Of a stretch of 64,000 nt of DNA, positions 8,793 through 17,598 are shown piece by piece (position 1 is the stretch's first letter; each line of letters begins with the position of its first letter). Source of the DNA: an uncultured Streptomyces sp. (GTDB lineage: Bacteria; Actinomycetota; Actinomycetes; Streptomycetales; Streptomycetaceae); contig NZ_CANLBS010000012.1 of assembly GCF_947488945.1 (NCBI RefSeq), positions 124,001 to 188,000 on the forward strand. Direction: 5' to 3'. Made by a program: the position numbers and the translations under genes. The notes beneath the pieces were generated by a model. The model was not told the DNA's origin and made no database searches. It was given only the letters and a program-made list of their open reading frames with translations.

Positions 8793-10031
8793 TCAGTTGC
8801 CGACACGACGGCGCAGATCCTGGAAGGCGGTGTAGTTGGCGATGACCTCGATGCGGCCGGGCGGGGCCAGGGAGACGGCCTCGTCGAGGGACTCGCAGAC
8901 CCGGAACTGCAGGCCGGCCACTTCGAGGCGGACGGCGAGGTCGAGCTTGCGGTCGCCGAGCACGAAGATCGGGTGGCCGGCCAGCTGGGTGTAGTCGACG
9001 TCCCAGAGCCACGAGGTGTCCGTGCCGTCGGCGCCGCGCGCGTTGACGGAGAGGATCACCGGAGTCGGCGGCGGGTCGATCAGCGAGAACGTCTCCAGCC
9101 AGCCCGCGGGGTTCTTCGCCAGCAGCAGCCGCAGTTCGCGGTTCTGGAAGGAGACCACGTCGTAGCGGCCCGCCACGGCCTGTACCTGGTACATGCGCTC
9201 CAGGGCGACCTGCGGCGGCACACCGAAGACGGCGGCGACCGCCGCCGACGTCGTGGCGTTGGCCTTGTTGGCGCGTCCCGGGAGCTGGAGGTGGATCGGC
9301 CACGCGGACCCGTGCGGGTCGAGGACGTAGTCGCCGTTGAGCGCCCAGCTCGGGGCGGGGCGGCGGAAGCCGCACTGCCCGCAGAACCAGTCGTCGCCGG
9401 GGCGCTGCATCACACCGCCGCAGGAGGGGCAGGACCAGGCGTCGTCGCGCCAGGCCTGGCCGGCCGCCACCCACACCACGTTGGTGGACGACGAGGCCGC
9501 CCACACGATCAGCGGGTCGTCGGCGTTGGCGATGATCACGGCCTTCGAGCCGGCCAGGCCCTCGCGCCAGTGCTCCGCCAGCATCCGGGTCTCGGCGGCG
9601 CGGTCGAGCTGGTCGCGCGAGAGGTTGAGCAGCGCGATCGCCTTGGGGGTGGTGTCGCGGGCGACGCCGGCGAGGTACTTCTCGTCGACCTCGATCACGC
9701 CGTACTTCGCGTCCGAGCCGCCCGCCAGCGCCGAGGTGATCCCGGCCGGCATGTTGGCGCCGAGCGCGTTCGACACGACCGGGCCGGCGGCGCGCAGCGC
9801 CTCGGCGATCAGCCGGGTGGTGGTCGTCTTGCCGTTCGTCGCCGACACGAGGATCACGTCCAGGTGCTGCGCCAGTCGCCCCAGCAGGTCGGGGTCGAGC
9901 TTGAGCGCCACCCGGCCGCCGATCACCGATCCGCTGCCGCGCCCCGCGGCGCGCGACACCGCCGCCGCGGCCTTGCCCGCCGTCACGGCGAGCTTGGCCC
10001 GCGGCGACAACGGCTCCGTGTTGCCTGCCAT
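8793..10031 (-). CDS. murT: Lipid II isoglutaminyl synthase, Mur ligase subunit MurT
   Basis: Mur-ligase-like ATPase that activates the alpha-carboxylate of D-Glu in lipid II for amidation with ammonia from GatD. In its 412 residues, the ATP-binding motif TNGKTTTT is at 65-72. A Cys4 zinc ribbon (Cys201, 204, 217 and 220) is inserted in the central domain, as in characterised MurT proteins, and a DUF1727-type C-terminal domain follows. GGAGG lies ten bases before the ATG at 10031; an in-frame ATG at 10052 would place this site inside the coding sequence. It is the first gene of the murT-gatD operon and cytoplasmic. Confidence 0.94.
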   Translation of the reverse strand: MAGNTEPLSPRAKLAVTAGKAAAAVSRAAGRGSGSVIGGRVALKLDPDLLGRLAQHLDVILVSATNGKTTTTRLIAEALRAAGPVVSNALGANMPAGITSALAGGSDAKYGVIEVDEKYLAGVARDTTPKAIALLNLSRDQLDRAAETRMLAEHWREGLAGSKAVIIANADDPLIVWAASSSTNVVWVAAGQAWRDDAWSCPSCGGVMQRPGDDWFCGQCGFRRPAPSWALNGDYVLDPHGSAWPIHLQLPGRANKANATTSAAVAAVFGVPPQVALERMYQVQAVAGRYDVVSFQNRELRLLLAKNPAGWLETFSLIDPPPTPVILSVNARGADGTDTSWLWDVDYTQLAGHPIFVLGDRKLDLAVRLEVAGLQFRVCESLDEAVSLAPPGRIEVIANYTAFQDLRRRVGN

Positions 10032-10144
10032 CGTCCTAGATCCTCCTTGCATCGGTCCGCGCCCAGCCTATCGATGTCCGGGGCGCCGACCGCACCGCGG
10101 CACCGGGGAACCGCGCGGGTCGGGCGGAACGTACCCTTACGGGC

Positions 10145-10690
10145 ATGCGCAACCGTCCGATCCCCGGCAGTTCCGGGCTCGTCCGCACCGTCTCCACCCT
10201 CGGGGACCCCGTGCTGCACCGCCCCTGCGAGGACGTCACCGACTTCGGGCCGGAACTGGCCCGGTTGGTGGAGGACATGTTCGCCACCATGTACGCCGCC
10301 GAGGGAGTGGGCCTCGCCGCCAACCAGATCGGCGTGGGGCTGCGGGTGTTCGTGTACGACTGCCCGGACGACGACGACGTGCGCCACCTCGGGCACGTCG
10401 TCAACCCCGAACTGGTCGAGGCGGACGGGATCACCGTACGCGGACCGGAAGGCTGTCTGTCACTTCCGGGCATCGAGGCCGGCACGCCGCGTTTCGACCG
10501 CGCGGTCGTGCGCGGGCGGAACCTGACGGGCGATCCGGTGGAGATCACCGGCACCGGCTGGTTCGCGCGCTGTCTCCAGCACGAGTGCGACCACCTCGAC
10601 GGCGCCGTCTACACCGACCGGCTGACCGGCCTGCGCCGGGCGAGGGCACTGCGCGCGGCCCGCAGGACACCGTGGGGGAGCGGGGTCTGA
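10145..10690 (+). CDS. def: Peptide deformylase
   Basis: Metal-dependent hydrolase that removes the formyl group from the initiator methionine of nascent proteins. All three family motifs are present in 181 residues: GVGLAANQ (54-61), EGCLS (102-106, metal ligand Cys104) and HECDH (146-150, ligands His146 and His150, catalytic Glu147). Streptomyces usually have several deformylases; no fmt or other translation gene adjoins this one. No ribosome binding site precedes the ATG, but TACCCT (10132-10137) ends seven bases upstream, which suggests a leaderless transcript. Confidence 0.95.
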   Translation: MRNRPIPGSSGLVRTVSTLGDPVLHRPCEDVTDFGPELARLVEDMFATMYAAEGVGLAANQIGVGLRVFVYDCPDDDDVRHLGHVVNPELVEADGITVRGPEGCLSLPGIEAGTPRFDRAVVRGRNLTGDPVEITGTGWFARCLQHECDHLDGAVYTDRLTGLRRARALRAARRTPWGSGV

Positions 10691-10718
10691 GCCACCCGCG
10701 CTCCGTGGCGCGGACCGG

Positions 10719-11366
10719 TCAGAAGCCGGGTGCGCCCGGCCGGTCGCCGACCTCGCCCAGCCGTCCCCAGAGCAGGTCGGCGAGCGTGCTGACCAGCCGC
10801 CGGCGCGAGCAGGGGCGGTCGCCGAGCCACCAGTCGCCGGCCGCGTGCATCATCCCGACGATGCCGTGGCCCCAGATCCGCGCCGTCTGCTCGCCGTCCG
10901 GACCGAGGTCCACCCGTTCCGCGATCACCGTGCCCAGTTCCTCGCCGAGCCGTCGCAGCAGCGGGGCGGAGTGCCGGCCGACGTCGAAGCCGGCCTCCGG
11001 GGCGGGCGCGCCGTCCGAGGGGTGCATCAGGAAGCGGTAGACCTGCGGACGCGCCTCGATGGCCGCGAGATAGGTGTCGAGGGTCGCCTCGACGCGGGCC
11101 CGGCGTTCGGCGGGGGCGTCCAGCGCGGCGCGCAGGGCGCTCAGCAGGGCGTCGGTGTGGCGCTGGGCGAGGGCGCGGTAGAGGCCGCCCTTGTCGCCGA
11201 AGTGGCGGTAGAGGATCGGCTTGGTGATGCCGGCCTCGGCGGCGATCGCGTTCATCGAGGCCCGCGGGCCGTCCCTGAGCACCACACGGTCCGCGGCCTC
11301 CAGCAGTTCCCGGCGGCGCTGTTCGGACGCCGTCCGCTGCCGGTCGGCCTGTCGTGCGCTCTCCAT
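10719..11366 (-). CDS. TetR-family transcriptional regulator
   Basis: Predicted DNA-binding repressor of 215 residues. The N-terminal TetR helix-turn-helix spans about residues 13-60 and includes the recognition region GITKPILYRHFGDKGGLYRAL. The C-terminal helical part should bind a ligand. It is divergent from the acyl-CoA dehydrogenase gene, and the shared 174-base gap holds two overlapping inverted repeats, so it probably represses both that gene and itself, perhaps in response to an acyl-CoA. The start at 11366 follows GGGGAGAGGG by five bases; the longer open frame upstream runs into the divergent gene and is not real. Confidence 0.9.
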   Translation of the reverse strand: MESARQADRQRTASEQRRRELLEAADRVVLRDGPRASMNAIAAEAGITKPILYRHFGDKGGLYRALAQRHTDALLSALRAALDAPAERRARVEATLDTYLAAIEARPQVYRFLMHPSDGAPAPEAGFDVGRHSAPLLRRLGEELGTVIAERVDLGPDGEQTARIWGHGIVGMMHAAGDWWLGDRPCSRRRLVSTLADLLWGRLGEVGDRPGAPGF

Positions 11367-11463
11367 GTCGTCCCTCTCCCCGCCCTGTGCCGTGCACTGA
11401 TCCGCACGCACCCGGGAAACGTAACACCCAGGTCCGACAGGGCGCGGAACCGCCCGGAGAAGG

Positions 11464-11511
11464 TTGACAGAGGCTACTGATCGGTAACAGACTTCAGTTA
11501 CCGCAAGTAAC
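11464..11511. promoter_or_regulatory. Divergent promoter region with two overlapping TetR-type operators
   Basis: A perfect inverted repeat has arms CGGTAAC (11482-11488) and GTTACCG (11497-11503) with an 8-base spacer. Its right arm starts a second one, GTTAC (11497-11501) and GTAAC (11507-11511), with a 5-base spacer. A TTGACA hexamer (11464-11469) is a plausible -35 for the acyl-CoA dehydrogenase gene, which would place the repeats over the -10 and transcription start. The symmetry is seen directly; binding by the adjacent TetR protein is inferred. Confidence 0.7.
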
Positions 11512-11540
11512 GCGTTTCGCCGCAGTGCATGGAGGGGAAC

Positions 11541-12767
11541 ATGGCCGAGTTCACGCTCGATCTCAACGACGACCAGAAGCAGGTCCGCGAGTGGCTGCAC
11601 GGCTTCGCCGCCGATGTCATCCGGCCGGCCGCAGCGGAGTGGGACGAGCGCGAGGAGACTCCCTGGCCGGTCATCCAGGAAGCCGCCAAGCTCGGGATCT
11701 ACTCCCTCGACTTCTACGCCCAGCAGTTCTTCGACCCCACCGGCCTCGGCATCCCGATGGCGATGGAGGAGCTGTTCTGGGGCGACGCGGGCATCGCCCT
11801 GTCGATCGTCGGCACCGGTCTGGCCGCCGTCGGCGTCCTCGCCAACGGCACCGAAGAGCAGATCGGCACCTGGATCCCGCAGATGTACGGCGACGTGGAC
11901 GACGTGAAGGTCGCCGCGTTCTGCTCCTCGGAGCCCGACGCCGGCTCCGACGTCGCGGCGATGCGGACCCGCGCGGTCTACGACGCCGCCAAGGACGAAT
12001 GGGTCCTCAACGGCACCAAGACCTGGGCCACCAACGGCGGCATCGCCAACGTCCACGTCGTCGTCGCCGTCGTGGACCCGGAGCTCGGCTCCAAGGGCCA
12101 CGCCTCCTTCATCGTCCCGCCGGCCACTCCCGGCCTCTCGCAGGGCCAGAAGTTCAAGAAGCACGGCATCCGCGCCTCGCACACCGCCGAGGTGGTGCTG
12201 GAGGACGTCCGCGTCCCCGGCCACTGCCTGCTCGGCGGCAAGGAGAAGCTCGACGAGCGCCTCGCCCGCGCCCGGGAGCGCGCCAGGACCGGCGGCGAGC
12301 GCGTCAAGAACGCCGCCATGGCCACCTTCGAGGCGTCCCGCCCCGCCGTCGGCGCCATGGCCGTGGGCACCGCCCGCGCCGCCTACGAGTACGCCCTCGA
12401 CTACGCGAAGACCCGCACCCAGTTCGGCCGCCCGATCATCGACAACCAGGGCATCGCCTTCCAGCTCGCCGACATGCGGACGCAGGTCGACGCGGCCCGG
12501 CTGCTGGTCTGGCGCGCGTCCTGGATGGCGACCACCGGCAAGCCGTTCACTTCCGCCGAGGGCTCCATGTCCAAGCTGTTCGCCAGCGAGACCGCGAAGA
12601 AGGTCACCGCCCAGGCCGTCCAGATCCTCGGCGGCAACGGGTTCACCCGCGAGTACCCGGTGGAGCGGATGCACCGCGACGCGGCGATCTACACCATCTT
12701 CGAGGGGACCAGCGAGATCCAGCGCCTGGTCATCGCCCGCACCCTCTCCGGCATGCCCATCCGCTAG
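11541..12767 (+). CDS. Acyl-CoA dehydrogenase
   Basis: FAD-dependent enzyme that introduces the alpha-beta double bond in acyl-CoA thioesters during fatty or branched-chain acid breakdown. The 408 residues show the usual N-terminal helical domain, the CSSEPDAGSD and TKTWATNG flavin/substrate segments of the beta domain, and the C-terminal motif YTIFEGTSEIQRLVIAR with the likely catalytic base Glu388. The ATG at 11541 is preferred over one at 11529 because GGAGGGG lies between them at the right distance. The divergent TetR gene probably controls it. Chain-length preference cannot be read here. Confidence 0.92.
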   Translation: MAEFTLDLNDDQKQVREWLHGFAADVIRPAAAEWDEREETPWPVIQEAAKLGIYSLDFYAQQFFDPTGLGIPMAMEELFWGDAGIALSIVGTGLAAVGVLANGTEEQIGTWIPQMYGDVDDVKVAAFCSSEPDAGSDVAAMRTRAVYDAAKDEWVLNGTKTWATNGGIANVHVVVAVVDPELGSKGHASFIVPPATPGLSQGQKFKKHGIRASHTAEVVLEDVRVPGHCLLGGKEKLDERLARARERARTGGERVKNAAMATFEASRPAVGAMAVGTARAAYEYALDYAKTRTQFGRPIIDNQGIAFQLADMRTQVDAARLLVWRASWMATTGKPFTSAEGSMSKLFASETAKKVTAQAVQILGGNGFTREYPVERMHRDAAIYTIFEGTSEIQRLVIARTLSGMPIR

Positions 12768-12832
12768 CCGGGTGGGCCGTCCGGGGGAGCTGCGGGCGGC
12801 TCGGCCGACGTGGTGGTCCCGCCGCGCCGCAG

Positions 12833-12876
12833 ACGGAGCCCCGGGTCGATGGTCACCCATCTCCCCGGGGCTCCGT
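12833..12876. terminator. Bidirectional hairpin terminator
   Basis: Thirteen-base perfect inverted repeat (arms 12833-12845 and 12864-12876, 18-base loop) between the convergent acyl-CoA dehydrogenase and lipoprotein genes. No long T-tract follows, as is common in GC-rich actinobacteria. Confidence 0.65.
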
Positions 12877-12923
12877 CACGCCGTACCGCGTCAGCGTGTG
12901 CGGACCGGTCCCCGCGCCCCGGG

Positions 12924-13310
12924 TCAGGAGGGGTCGATCACGTTCCGCACCTCGGGCGGGAGTCCTGAGCCGGAGTCGACGGCGTGGAGCAGCGCCGTGT
13001 CCGGCGTTTCCCCGTACAGGGCGATGGCGACCTCGGGCGGGATGCCGTTCACCGCGTACGCGGTCTCCGTCCGGTCGGCGGACTCGCCTCGGCCGCTGCC
13101 GTCCTCGTCGCAGGACGACGTGGTGGCGGCGGTGCCGAGCTTCTTCCCCGGGGTGAAGACCGCGTCCGGGACGCCCACGTACGTTCTGTCCTGGTAGGTG
13201 AAGACCGGGGCCGCGCAGTCGACCGCACGGTCGACGGTCGAGCACGCGGCCACCGGCATCGCCAGGGCCGCCGCAGCCAGCAAGCCGGCGGATCGCCTGA
13301 TCCAGCTCAT
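12924..13310 (-). CDS. Putative small lipoprotein
   Basis: A 128-residue frame starting MSWIRRSAGLLAAAALAMPV, with a lipobox ending in VAAC at about residue 23. It is therefore probably exported and lipid-anchored on the outer face of the membrane. The mature part has a few cysteines and no domain I recognise (segments TYQDRTYVGVPDAVF and AYAVNGIPPEVAIALYG). The segment FTPGKKLGTAATTSSC resembles small secreted proteins of unknown role seen in Streptomyces. It stands alone between two hairpin terminators. Function unknown. Confidence 0.75.
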   Translation of the reverse strand: MSWIRRSAGLLAAAALAMPVAACSTVDRAVDCAAPVFTYQDRTYVGVPDAVFTPGKKLGTAATTSSCDEDGSGRGESADRTETAYAVNGIPPEVAIALYGETPDTALLHAVDSGSGLPPEVRNVIDPS

Positions 13311-13504
13311 GTGTTTCCCCCTCGGTAGGTGCGGCGGAGAGGAGAAACGCCCCTTCTCCGCCGCGTGGCTTCGCCCTCGCCCGGCACGGAGATGACCACG
13401 TGTCCGTGATGGGGCTGTGGTGAATTCCGACCTTCGACGTGGGGCATGCGGATCAGGTTCCACGGGCTGCCCGGCCGGGCTTACGGCCCGGCCGCAGAAC
13501 ACGA

Positions 13505-13549
13505 ACGGGCCGGGGCCGTGCGGGGGTTCACCGCACGGCCCCGGCCCGT
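13505..13549. terminator. Long hairpin terminator
   Basis: Nineteen-base perfect inverted repeat (arms 13505-13523 and 13531-13549, 7-base loop), 12 bases beyond the stop of the minus-strand glutathione peroxidase gene. It very likely ends that operon. Confidence 0.8.
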
Positions 13550-13561
13550 CGGCCGACCGGA

Positions 13562-14050
13562 TCAGGCCGGGAGCTGCGCCTCGATCGCCGCCACGACCTC
13601 CGGCGCCTCCGGCTCGGTGCGCGGGCGGATCCGGGCGACCGGCTCCCCGGCGGGGGAGACGAGGAACTTCTCGAAGTTCCACTGCACGTCGCCCGCCCCG
13701 CCGTCGGCGTCCTCGAGCTTCGTCAGCTCCACGTACAGCGGGTGCCGGCCGTCGCCGTTCACGTCGACCTTCTCCAGCAGCGGGAAGCTGACGCCGTACG
13801 TCGTCGAGCAGAACGTCTGGATCTCCTCCGCGCTCCCCGGCTCCTGCCCGGCGAACTGGTTGCACGGCACGCCGAGCACGGTGAACCCGCGGTCGCCGTA
13901 CGTCTGCTGCAGCCGCTCCAGGCCCTCGTACTGCGGGGTGAGACCGCACCGGGAGGCCACGTTCACCAGCAGCACGGCCTTGCCCTTCCACGCGCCGAGG
14001 GTGGTCGGCTCGCCGGTCAGGGTGCGCAGCGGGATGTCGTGCAGGGTCAT
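13562..14050 (-). CDS. Glutathione peroxidase-family thiol peroxidase
   Basis: Thioredoxin-fold peroxidase that reduces peroxides; bacterial Cys forms of this family usually use thioredoxin rather than glutathione. The 162 residues carry the peroxidatic Cys35 in NVASRCG, the PCNQF motif with Gln65 and the VQWNFEKF motif, completing the Cys/Gln/Trp-Asn catalytic set. The active-site codon is a plain Cys codon, not an in-frame TGA, so it is not a selenoprotein. The start at 14050 is chosen over one at 14107 because the family begins with a short strand before the NVAS motif. It follows the GNAT gene by 19 bases on the same strand, so the two are probably co-transcribed. Confidence 0.93.
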   Translation of the reverse strand: MTLHDIPLRTLTGEPTTLGAWKGKAVLLVNVASRCGLTPQYEGLERLQQTYGDRGFTVLGVPCNQFAGQEPGSAEEIQTFCSTTYGVSFPLLEKVDVNGDGRHPLYVELTKLEDADGGAGDVQWNFEKFLVSPAGEPVARIRPRTEPEAPEVVAAIEAQLPA

Positions 14051-14069
14051 CGGGACTCCTCGATCAGAA

Positions 14070-14630
14070 TCAGGTGGCGTCGCCACCCATTGTGCCGCCG
14101 ACCGCAACCGACGCGCCGAGGGCCTTGTAGTAGAACGTGGTTGCCCTCAGTACCCCGTGCGGGTCACCGGCGTACTCCGGCACCGAGCCGCACTCCGTCC
14201 ACCCCGCCGCCCGGTACAGCCGCTCCGCCGGGCTGCCGGTCTCGGTGTCCAGGATCAGCAGCGAGAGCCCGGAGCGGGCCGCCGACTCCTCCACCGCCGC
14301 GAGCAGCGCCCGGCCCAGCCCCCGCCCCCGCGCGCTGGGGCGCACCATCAGCTTGGCGACCTCCGCGCGGTGCCGGGCGTTGGGCAACGGCGCGCGGACC
14401 AGGCCGATGGTTCCGGCGATCCGCTCGCCGTCCCGCGCGATCCACACCTGAAGCCCGCCCTCCTCGACGGCCCGTGCCCGCGCCCGCCACCAGTCCGCCG
14501 CCCCGGTCCGGTCCAGCGGGGCGAGGAACCCCACGGAAGCCCCGCCGTGCACGGTGTCGACGAGCAGGGCGGCAAGTTCATCGGCGTACGTGACCAGTTC
14601 GGGGCCGGACACGGAGACGATCTCGGTCAT
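14070..14630 (-). CDS. GNAT-family N-acetyltransferase
   Basis: Acetyl-CoA-dependent acetyltransferase of 186 residues. The acetyl-CoA pyrophosphate-binding motif A is visible as VRPSARGRGLGRALL, followed by a helix and the LLILDTETGSPAERLYRAAGW strand-helix that closes the fold. The substrate is not evident. It is upstream of, and probably co-transcribed with, the glutathione peroxidase gene. There is no obvious link in function between the two. Confidence 0.88.
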   Translation of the reverse strand: MTEIVSVSGPELVTYADELAALLVDTVHGGASVGFLAPLDRTGAADWWRARARAVEEGGLQVWIARDGERIAGTIGLVRAPLPNARHRAEVAKLMVRPSARGRGLGRALLAAVEESAARSGLSLLILDTETGSPAERLYRAAGWTECGSVPEYAGDPHGVLRATTFYYKALGASVAVGGTMGGDAT

Positions 14631-14944
14631 GGGGCTGGGGTCCTTTCACGACCATGCGGTCTTGGAGCGCTTCACCGTCCCGCGCGTCGGCGGGACAGCG
14701 GTAACGGTATGCGGGCGGCGACGGCGGTCGCACGGACCCCTCCGGACCACCCGGTCGACCGCGCCCCGCCGCGCCCCCGGACCGCAGGCGGCCGGGCCGG
14801 CGCGTGCGCCGGCGCCGGGCGCGAGATCCACGGCGCGGCCACGACGCGTCCGCCCTGCGCCCCGGTACCCCACCCTGCGCCCCGGTACCCCGCCCTGCGC
14901 CCACCCCGTCCCGGTGCCCCGCTCCGGTGCCCCGCCCCGGGGCC
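14631..14944. other. Intergenic stretch with a short 20-base tandem repeat
   Basis: No convincing gene. It lies between the DUF2252 stop and the GNAT start on the minus strand. At 14851-14910 a C-rich 20-base unit (CCCTGCGCCCCGGTACCC core) occurs twice with one mismatch and then a third time in degraded form, followed by further CCGGTGCCCC-type repeats to about 14940. This looks like slippage of simple sequence rather than a regulatory array. Confidence 0.5.
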
Positions 14945-16366
14945 TCAGCCCGGCGCGGAGGGGAGCCGCCCCGAGGCGACCGCGTCCACCAGCGTCCGGT
15001 GGTCGCGTTCGTTCCGGTCGGCGTACGCCTCGGCGAAGACGGCCAGCGCCCGGTCGAAACGGTCACCGCTGCCGAGGTAGGCGGCGATGGCGATCCGGTC
15101 GCCGGAGCGGGCGTGCGCGCGGGCCAGCGTGGTGCCGCACACCTCGCCGAACACCGTCATCCCGCGCGGCACCATCAGCTCCGGTTCGACGATTCCCTTC
15201 CAGTCGCGCAACTGGCGTACGTAGAAGTCCCGTCGGCGCCCGTCCAGCCCGTCGACCCGCTGCCAGCCGAGGAAGATGTCGCTGCTCGCCTGCATCAGCC
15301 GCTGGCCGGCCACCACCCGCTGCCCCTGGTTGCTGTGGACGCTCGGGTCCAGGTGGCCGGCGAGGACGGAATCGTCGGCCTCCTTGGCCTGGAGGAAGAG
15401 CGGATCGTTCTCGTCCCGGCCGAGGAGCAGCAAGATCCAGCACCGGGTGCCGACGCTGCCCACCCCGACCACCTTCCGGGCCACGTCCACCAGCCTGTAG
15501 TCCGCCAGCAGCGCCCGACGGTCGGAGCTGAGGGTGTGGCCGTAACGCCCGAGCAGGGTGCCGAACCACTTCTCGGCCGCCGCCCGCTCGACGTCGGGCA
15601 GCAGTTCCTCGATGGGCACGATCAAGGGCGGGTCGGGGACGATCCGCGGATGCCCGTCGGACGTGGTCGCGAGCTTGGCGAACGCCTGCGCGCTGTCGCG
15701 GGTGCGTGCCTTGGACAGCGCCCGGTCGAGGTTGCGCCGCCCCCGGTCCGCCAGTTGCGTCGCCGCCACCTCCCGCAGCCGCTGCTCGTCGACCCTCGCG
15801 TACCAGACGGCGAGGTTGCCCATCCCCGCGAACCGTGCCATCGACTCCCGGTAGGAACGCACGGCGGCCCGCACGATCCCGCTCCGCTCCCGGCCGGAGA
15901 AGCCGTTGGCGCGGGCGGCCACGACGAGACTGGCCGCCAGCCGCTTCACGTCCCATTCCCACGGTCCCGGCAGCGTCTCGTCGAAGTCGTTGATGTCGAA
16001 GACCAGGTTGCGCTCCGGGGAGGCGAGCAGCCGGAAGTTCAACAGGTGGGCGTCTCCGCAGAGCTGGGCGGTGATCCCGGAGACCGGGGTGGCCGCGAGA
16101 TCCGCCGCCATGACCGCGGCGGCCCCGCGGTAGAAGCGGAAGGGGGACTCGGTCATCCGGCCGTAGCGGACCGGCACCAGTTCGGGCACCCGGGCCGCGG
16201 ACTGGGCCTCCAGGATTTTCAGCGCCGGACGCCGGTCCGCGGAGGGCTCGAACTCGGCGTGGGCGGAGCGGGGCACCCGCTTCCGGGCCTCCCTTCCCGC
16301 GGCGGCCCGCTCGGCGGGGGTGGCGCGGGGCGCGGGACGCGGCGCCGGGCGGTTCTCGTGGCCCAT
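14945..16366 (-). CDS. DUF2252 family protein (kinase-like fold)
   Basis: A 473-residue cytoplasmic protein. The segments QLCGDAHLLNFRLL and LVFDINDFDET are hallmarks of DUF2252 and resemble the catalytic and metal-binding loops of aminoglycoside phosphotransferase-like kinases. They suggest a phosphotransferase fold, but no substrate is established for this family. An Arg/Pro-rich tail of about 45 residues leads, then MTESPFRFYRG, also conserved. GGAGGAG lies upstream of the ATG at normal spacing. The next gene upstream (DUF389) ends 138 bases away on the same strand. Confidence 0.88.
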   Translation of the reverse strand: MGHENRPAPRPAPRATPAERAAAGREARKRVPRSAHAEFEPSADRRPALKILEAQSAARVPELVPVRYGRMTESPFRFYRGAAAVMAADLAATPVSGITAQLCGDAHLLNFRLLASPERNLVFDINDFDETLPGPWEWDVKRLAASLVVAARANGFSGRERSGIVRAAVRSYRESMARFAGMGNLAVWYARVDEQRLREVAATQLADRGRRNLDRALSKARTRDSAQAFAKLATTSDGHPRIVPDPPLIVPIEELLPDVERAAAEKWFGTLLGRYGHTLSSDRRALLADYRLVDVARKVVGVGSVGTRCWILLLLGRDENDPLFLQAKEADDSVLAGHLDPSVHSNQGQRVVAGQRLMQASSDIFLGWQRVDGLDGRRRDFYVRQLRDWKGIVEPELMVPRGMTVFGEVCGTTLARAHARSGDRIAIAAYLGSGDRFDRALAVFAEAYADRNERDHRTLVDAVASGRLPSAPG

Positions 16367-16504
16367 GACGGACTCCTCCGACTGGTGGGACGCTCCGGGG
16401 GGGCGGGGCGGCCGCCCCGCCCCCCGGAACCTCCTACGATGATCCCCGCGCCCCGTGCGTACGGCATGTCCGAGGCCCCGGCCAGGGACATCCCGGCGGA
16501 GTGG

Positions 16505-17446
16505 TCACGCCCCGCGCCGCCGCTCGATCCGCCGCCAGATCGCCCGCTGGGCGCGCAGCGAGGCCGCTCCCACCAGGATCAGCACCACGATGTTCACCAG
16601 GAGCTGCACCAGTGACCCCCACGCCTCCTGCCAGCTGGTGAACGCGACCGAGACCGCGATGGCCGCGGCGGCCGGAATCGTGGTCACCGAGATGAACACC
16701 CCCAGCAGGGCGCTGGTCCTCGCCTCGGTCAGCGAGACGATGCCGACGACGCCGGCCAGGGTCGCTACGGCGAACGAGAAGAAGTTCGGTGTGTTGATCA
16801 GGTCGGACACCGGTCGCAGACCCGCCCGGAAGGCGTGCGACTCGAAACCGAAGCCGCGGATCAGCAGGCTGAAGAGGAAGGTGACGGCGATCGTCAGAAG
16901 GAATCCGGTGCCCAGGGCCCGCAGCCCGCGCCGCACCGTGGGCCGGTCCCCCCGGTCCAGCCCCAGTGCCACGCTCACGATGGCCCCGTACTCCGGGCCG
17001 ACCACCATCGCCGCCACGATCAGGATCTGGGAGTTGGTGACGATGCCCACCGAGCCGATGAGCCCCGCGACCACCAGGTAGAGGTAGAAGCTCGGCGGAT
17101 ACCGCGCCTCGTCCCGGATACGGGCCTCGACCTGCTCCCACACCGGTGCGAACGCCAGCGGGCCCAGCGCCCGGCGGCCGTTCTCCTCCGCCCTCCCCGG
17201 GAACGCCATGTCCACCGTCTCGACGACCAACGAGCCGCGCCGGTCGAGACTCGCCTCCCGCAGGCCGTCCAGCACCCTGTTGGCGGCGCCGGAGAGCACG
17301 TCGCAGGCGACCGAGTCGCCGTCCGGGTTCCGCGCGGCACCGGGCTGCACGATCAGGTTCAGCACGCACGGATCGGCGGCCAGCAGGGCGACGATCCGGT
17401 CGGTGAGATCGGGCGGGCTCACCGCGCGGACATGGATCATGTCCAT
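16505..17446 (-). CDS. DUF389 family membrane protein (TIGR00341-like)
   Basis: A 313-residue protein with a soluble N-terminal domain of about 115 residues (ferredoxin-like in this family: HVRAVSPPDLTDRIVALLAADP) and about six membrane helices. The conserved stretch GIVTNSQILIVAAMVVGPEYG is diagnostic. The family has no firmly established function. It ends in a basic tail (RAQRAIWRRIERRRGA). GGAGG is seven bases before the ATG. The gene is divergent from a small zinc-finger-like protein gene. Confidence 0.87.
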   Translation of the reverse strand: MDMIHVRAVSPPDLTDRIVALLAADPCVLNLIVQPGAARNPDGDSVACDVLSGAANRVLDGLREASLDRRGSLVVETVDMAFPGRAEENGRRALGPLAFAPVWEQVEARIRDEARYPPSFYLYLVVAGLIGSVGIVTNSQILIVAAMVVGPEYGAIVSVALGLDRGDRPTVRRGLRALGTGFLLTIAVTFLFSLLIRGFGFESHAFRAGLRPVSDLINTPNFFSFAVATLAGVVGIVSLTEARTSALLGVFISVTTIPAAAAIAVSVAFTSWQEAWGSLVQLLVNIVVLILVGAASLRAQRAIWRRIERRRGA

Positions 17447-17598
17447 CGCGCACCTCCACGGGTCCGTCCCGCCGGTCCGGCCGGACGAGGCCGCGTACGG
17501 CCCGCGGGGCTTCTTCCATAAGGCTGCATCCGCCCGGTTCCGGCAATCCGGCGCCCGGCGCCGGCTCCGCGGAGCCGGCTCTTTGAGAAGATCGGCGG

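Noticed and set aside
13944..13946. Possible selenocysteine in the glutathione peroxidase
   Set aside because: The active-site codon in NVASRCG encodes Cys and there is no in-frame TGA within the gene.
14851..14940. Possible regulatory array in the C-rich repeats
   Set aside because: The units decay quickly and lack symmetry or promoter context; slippage explains them.
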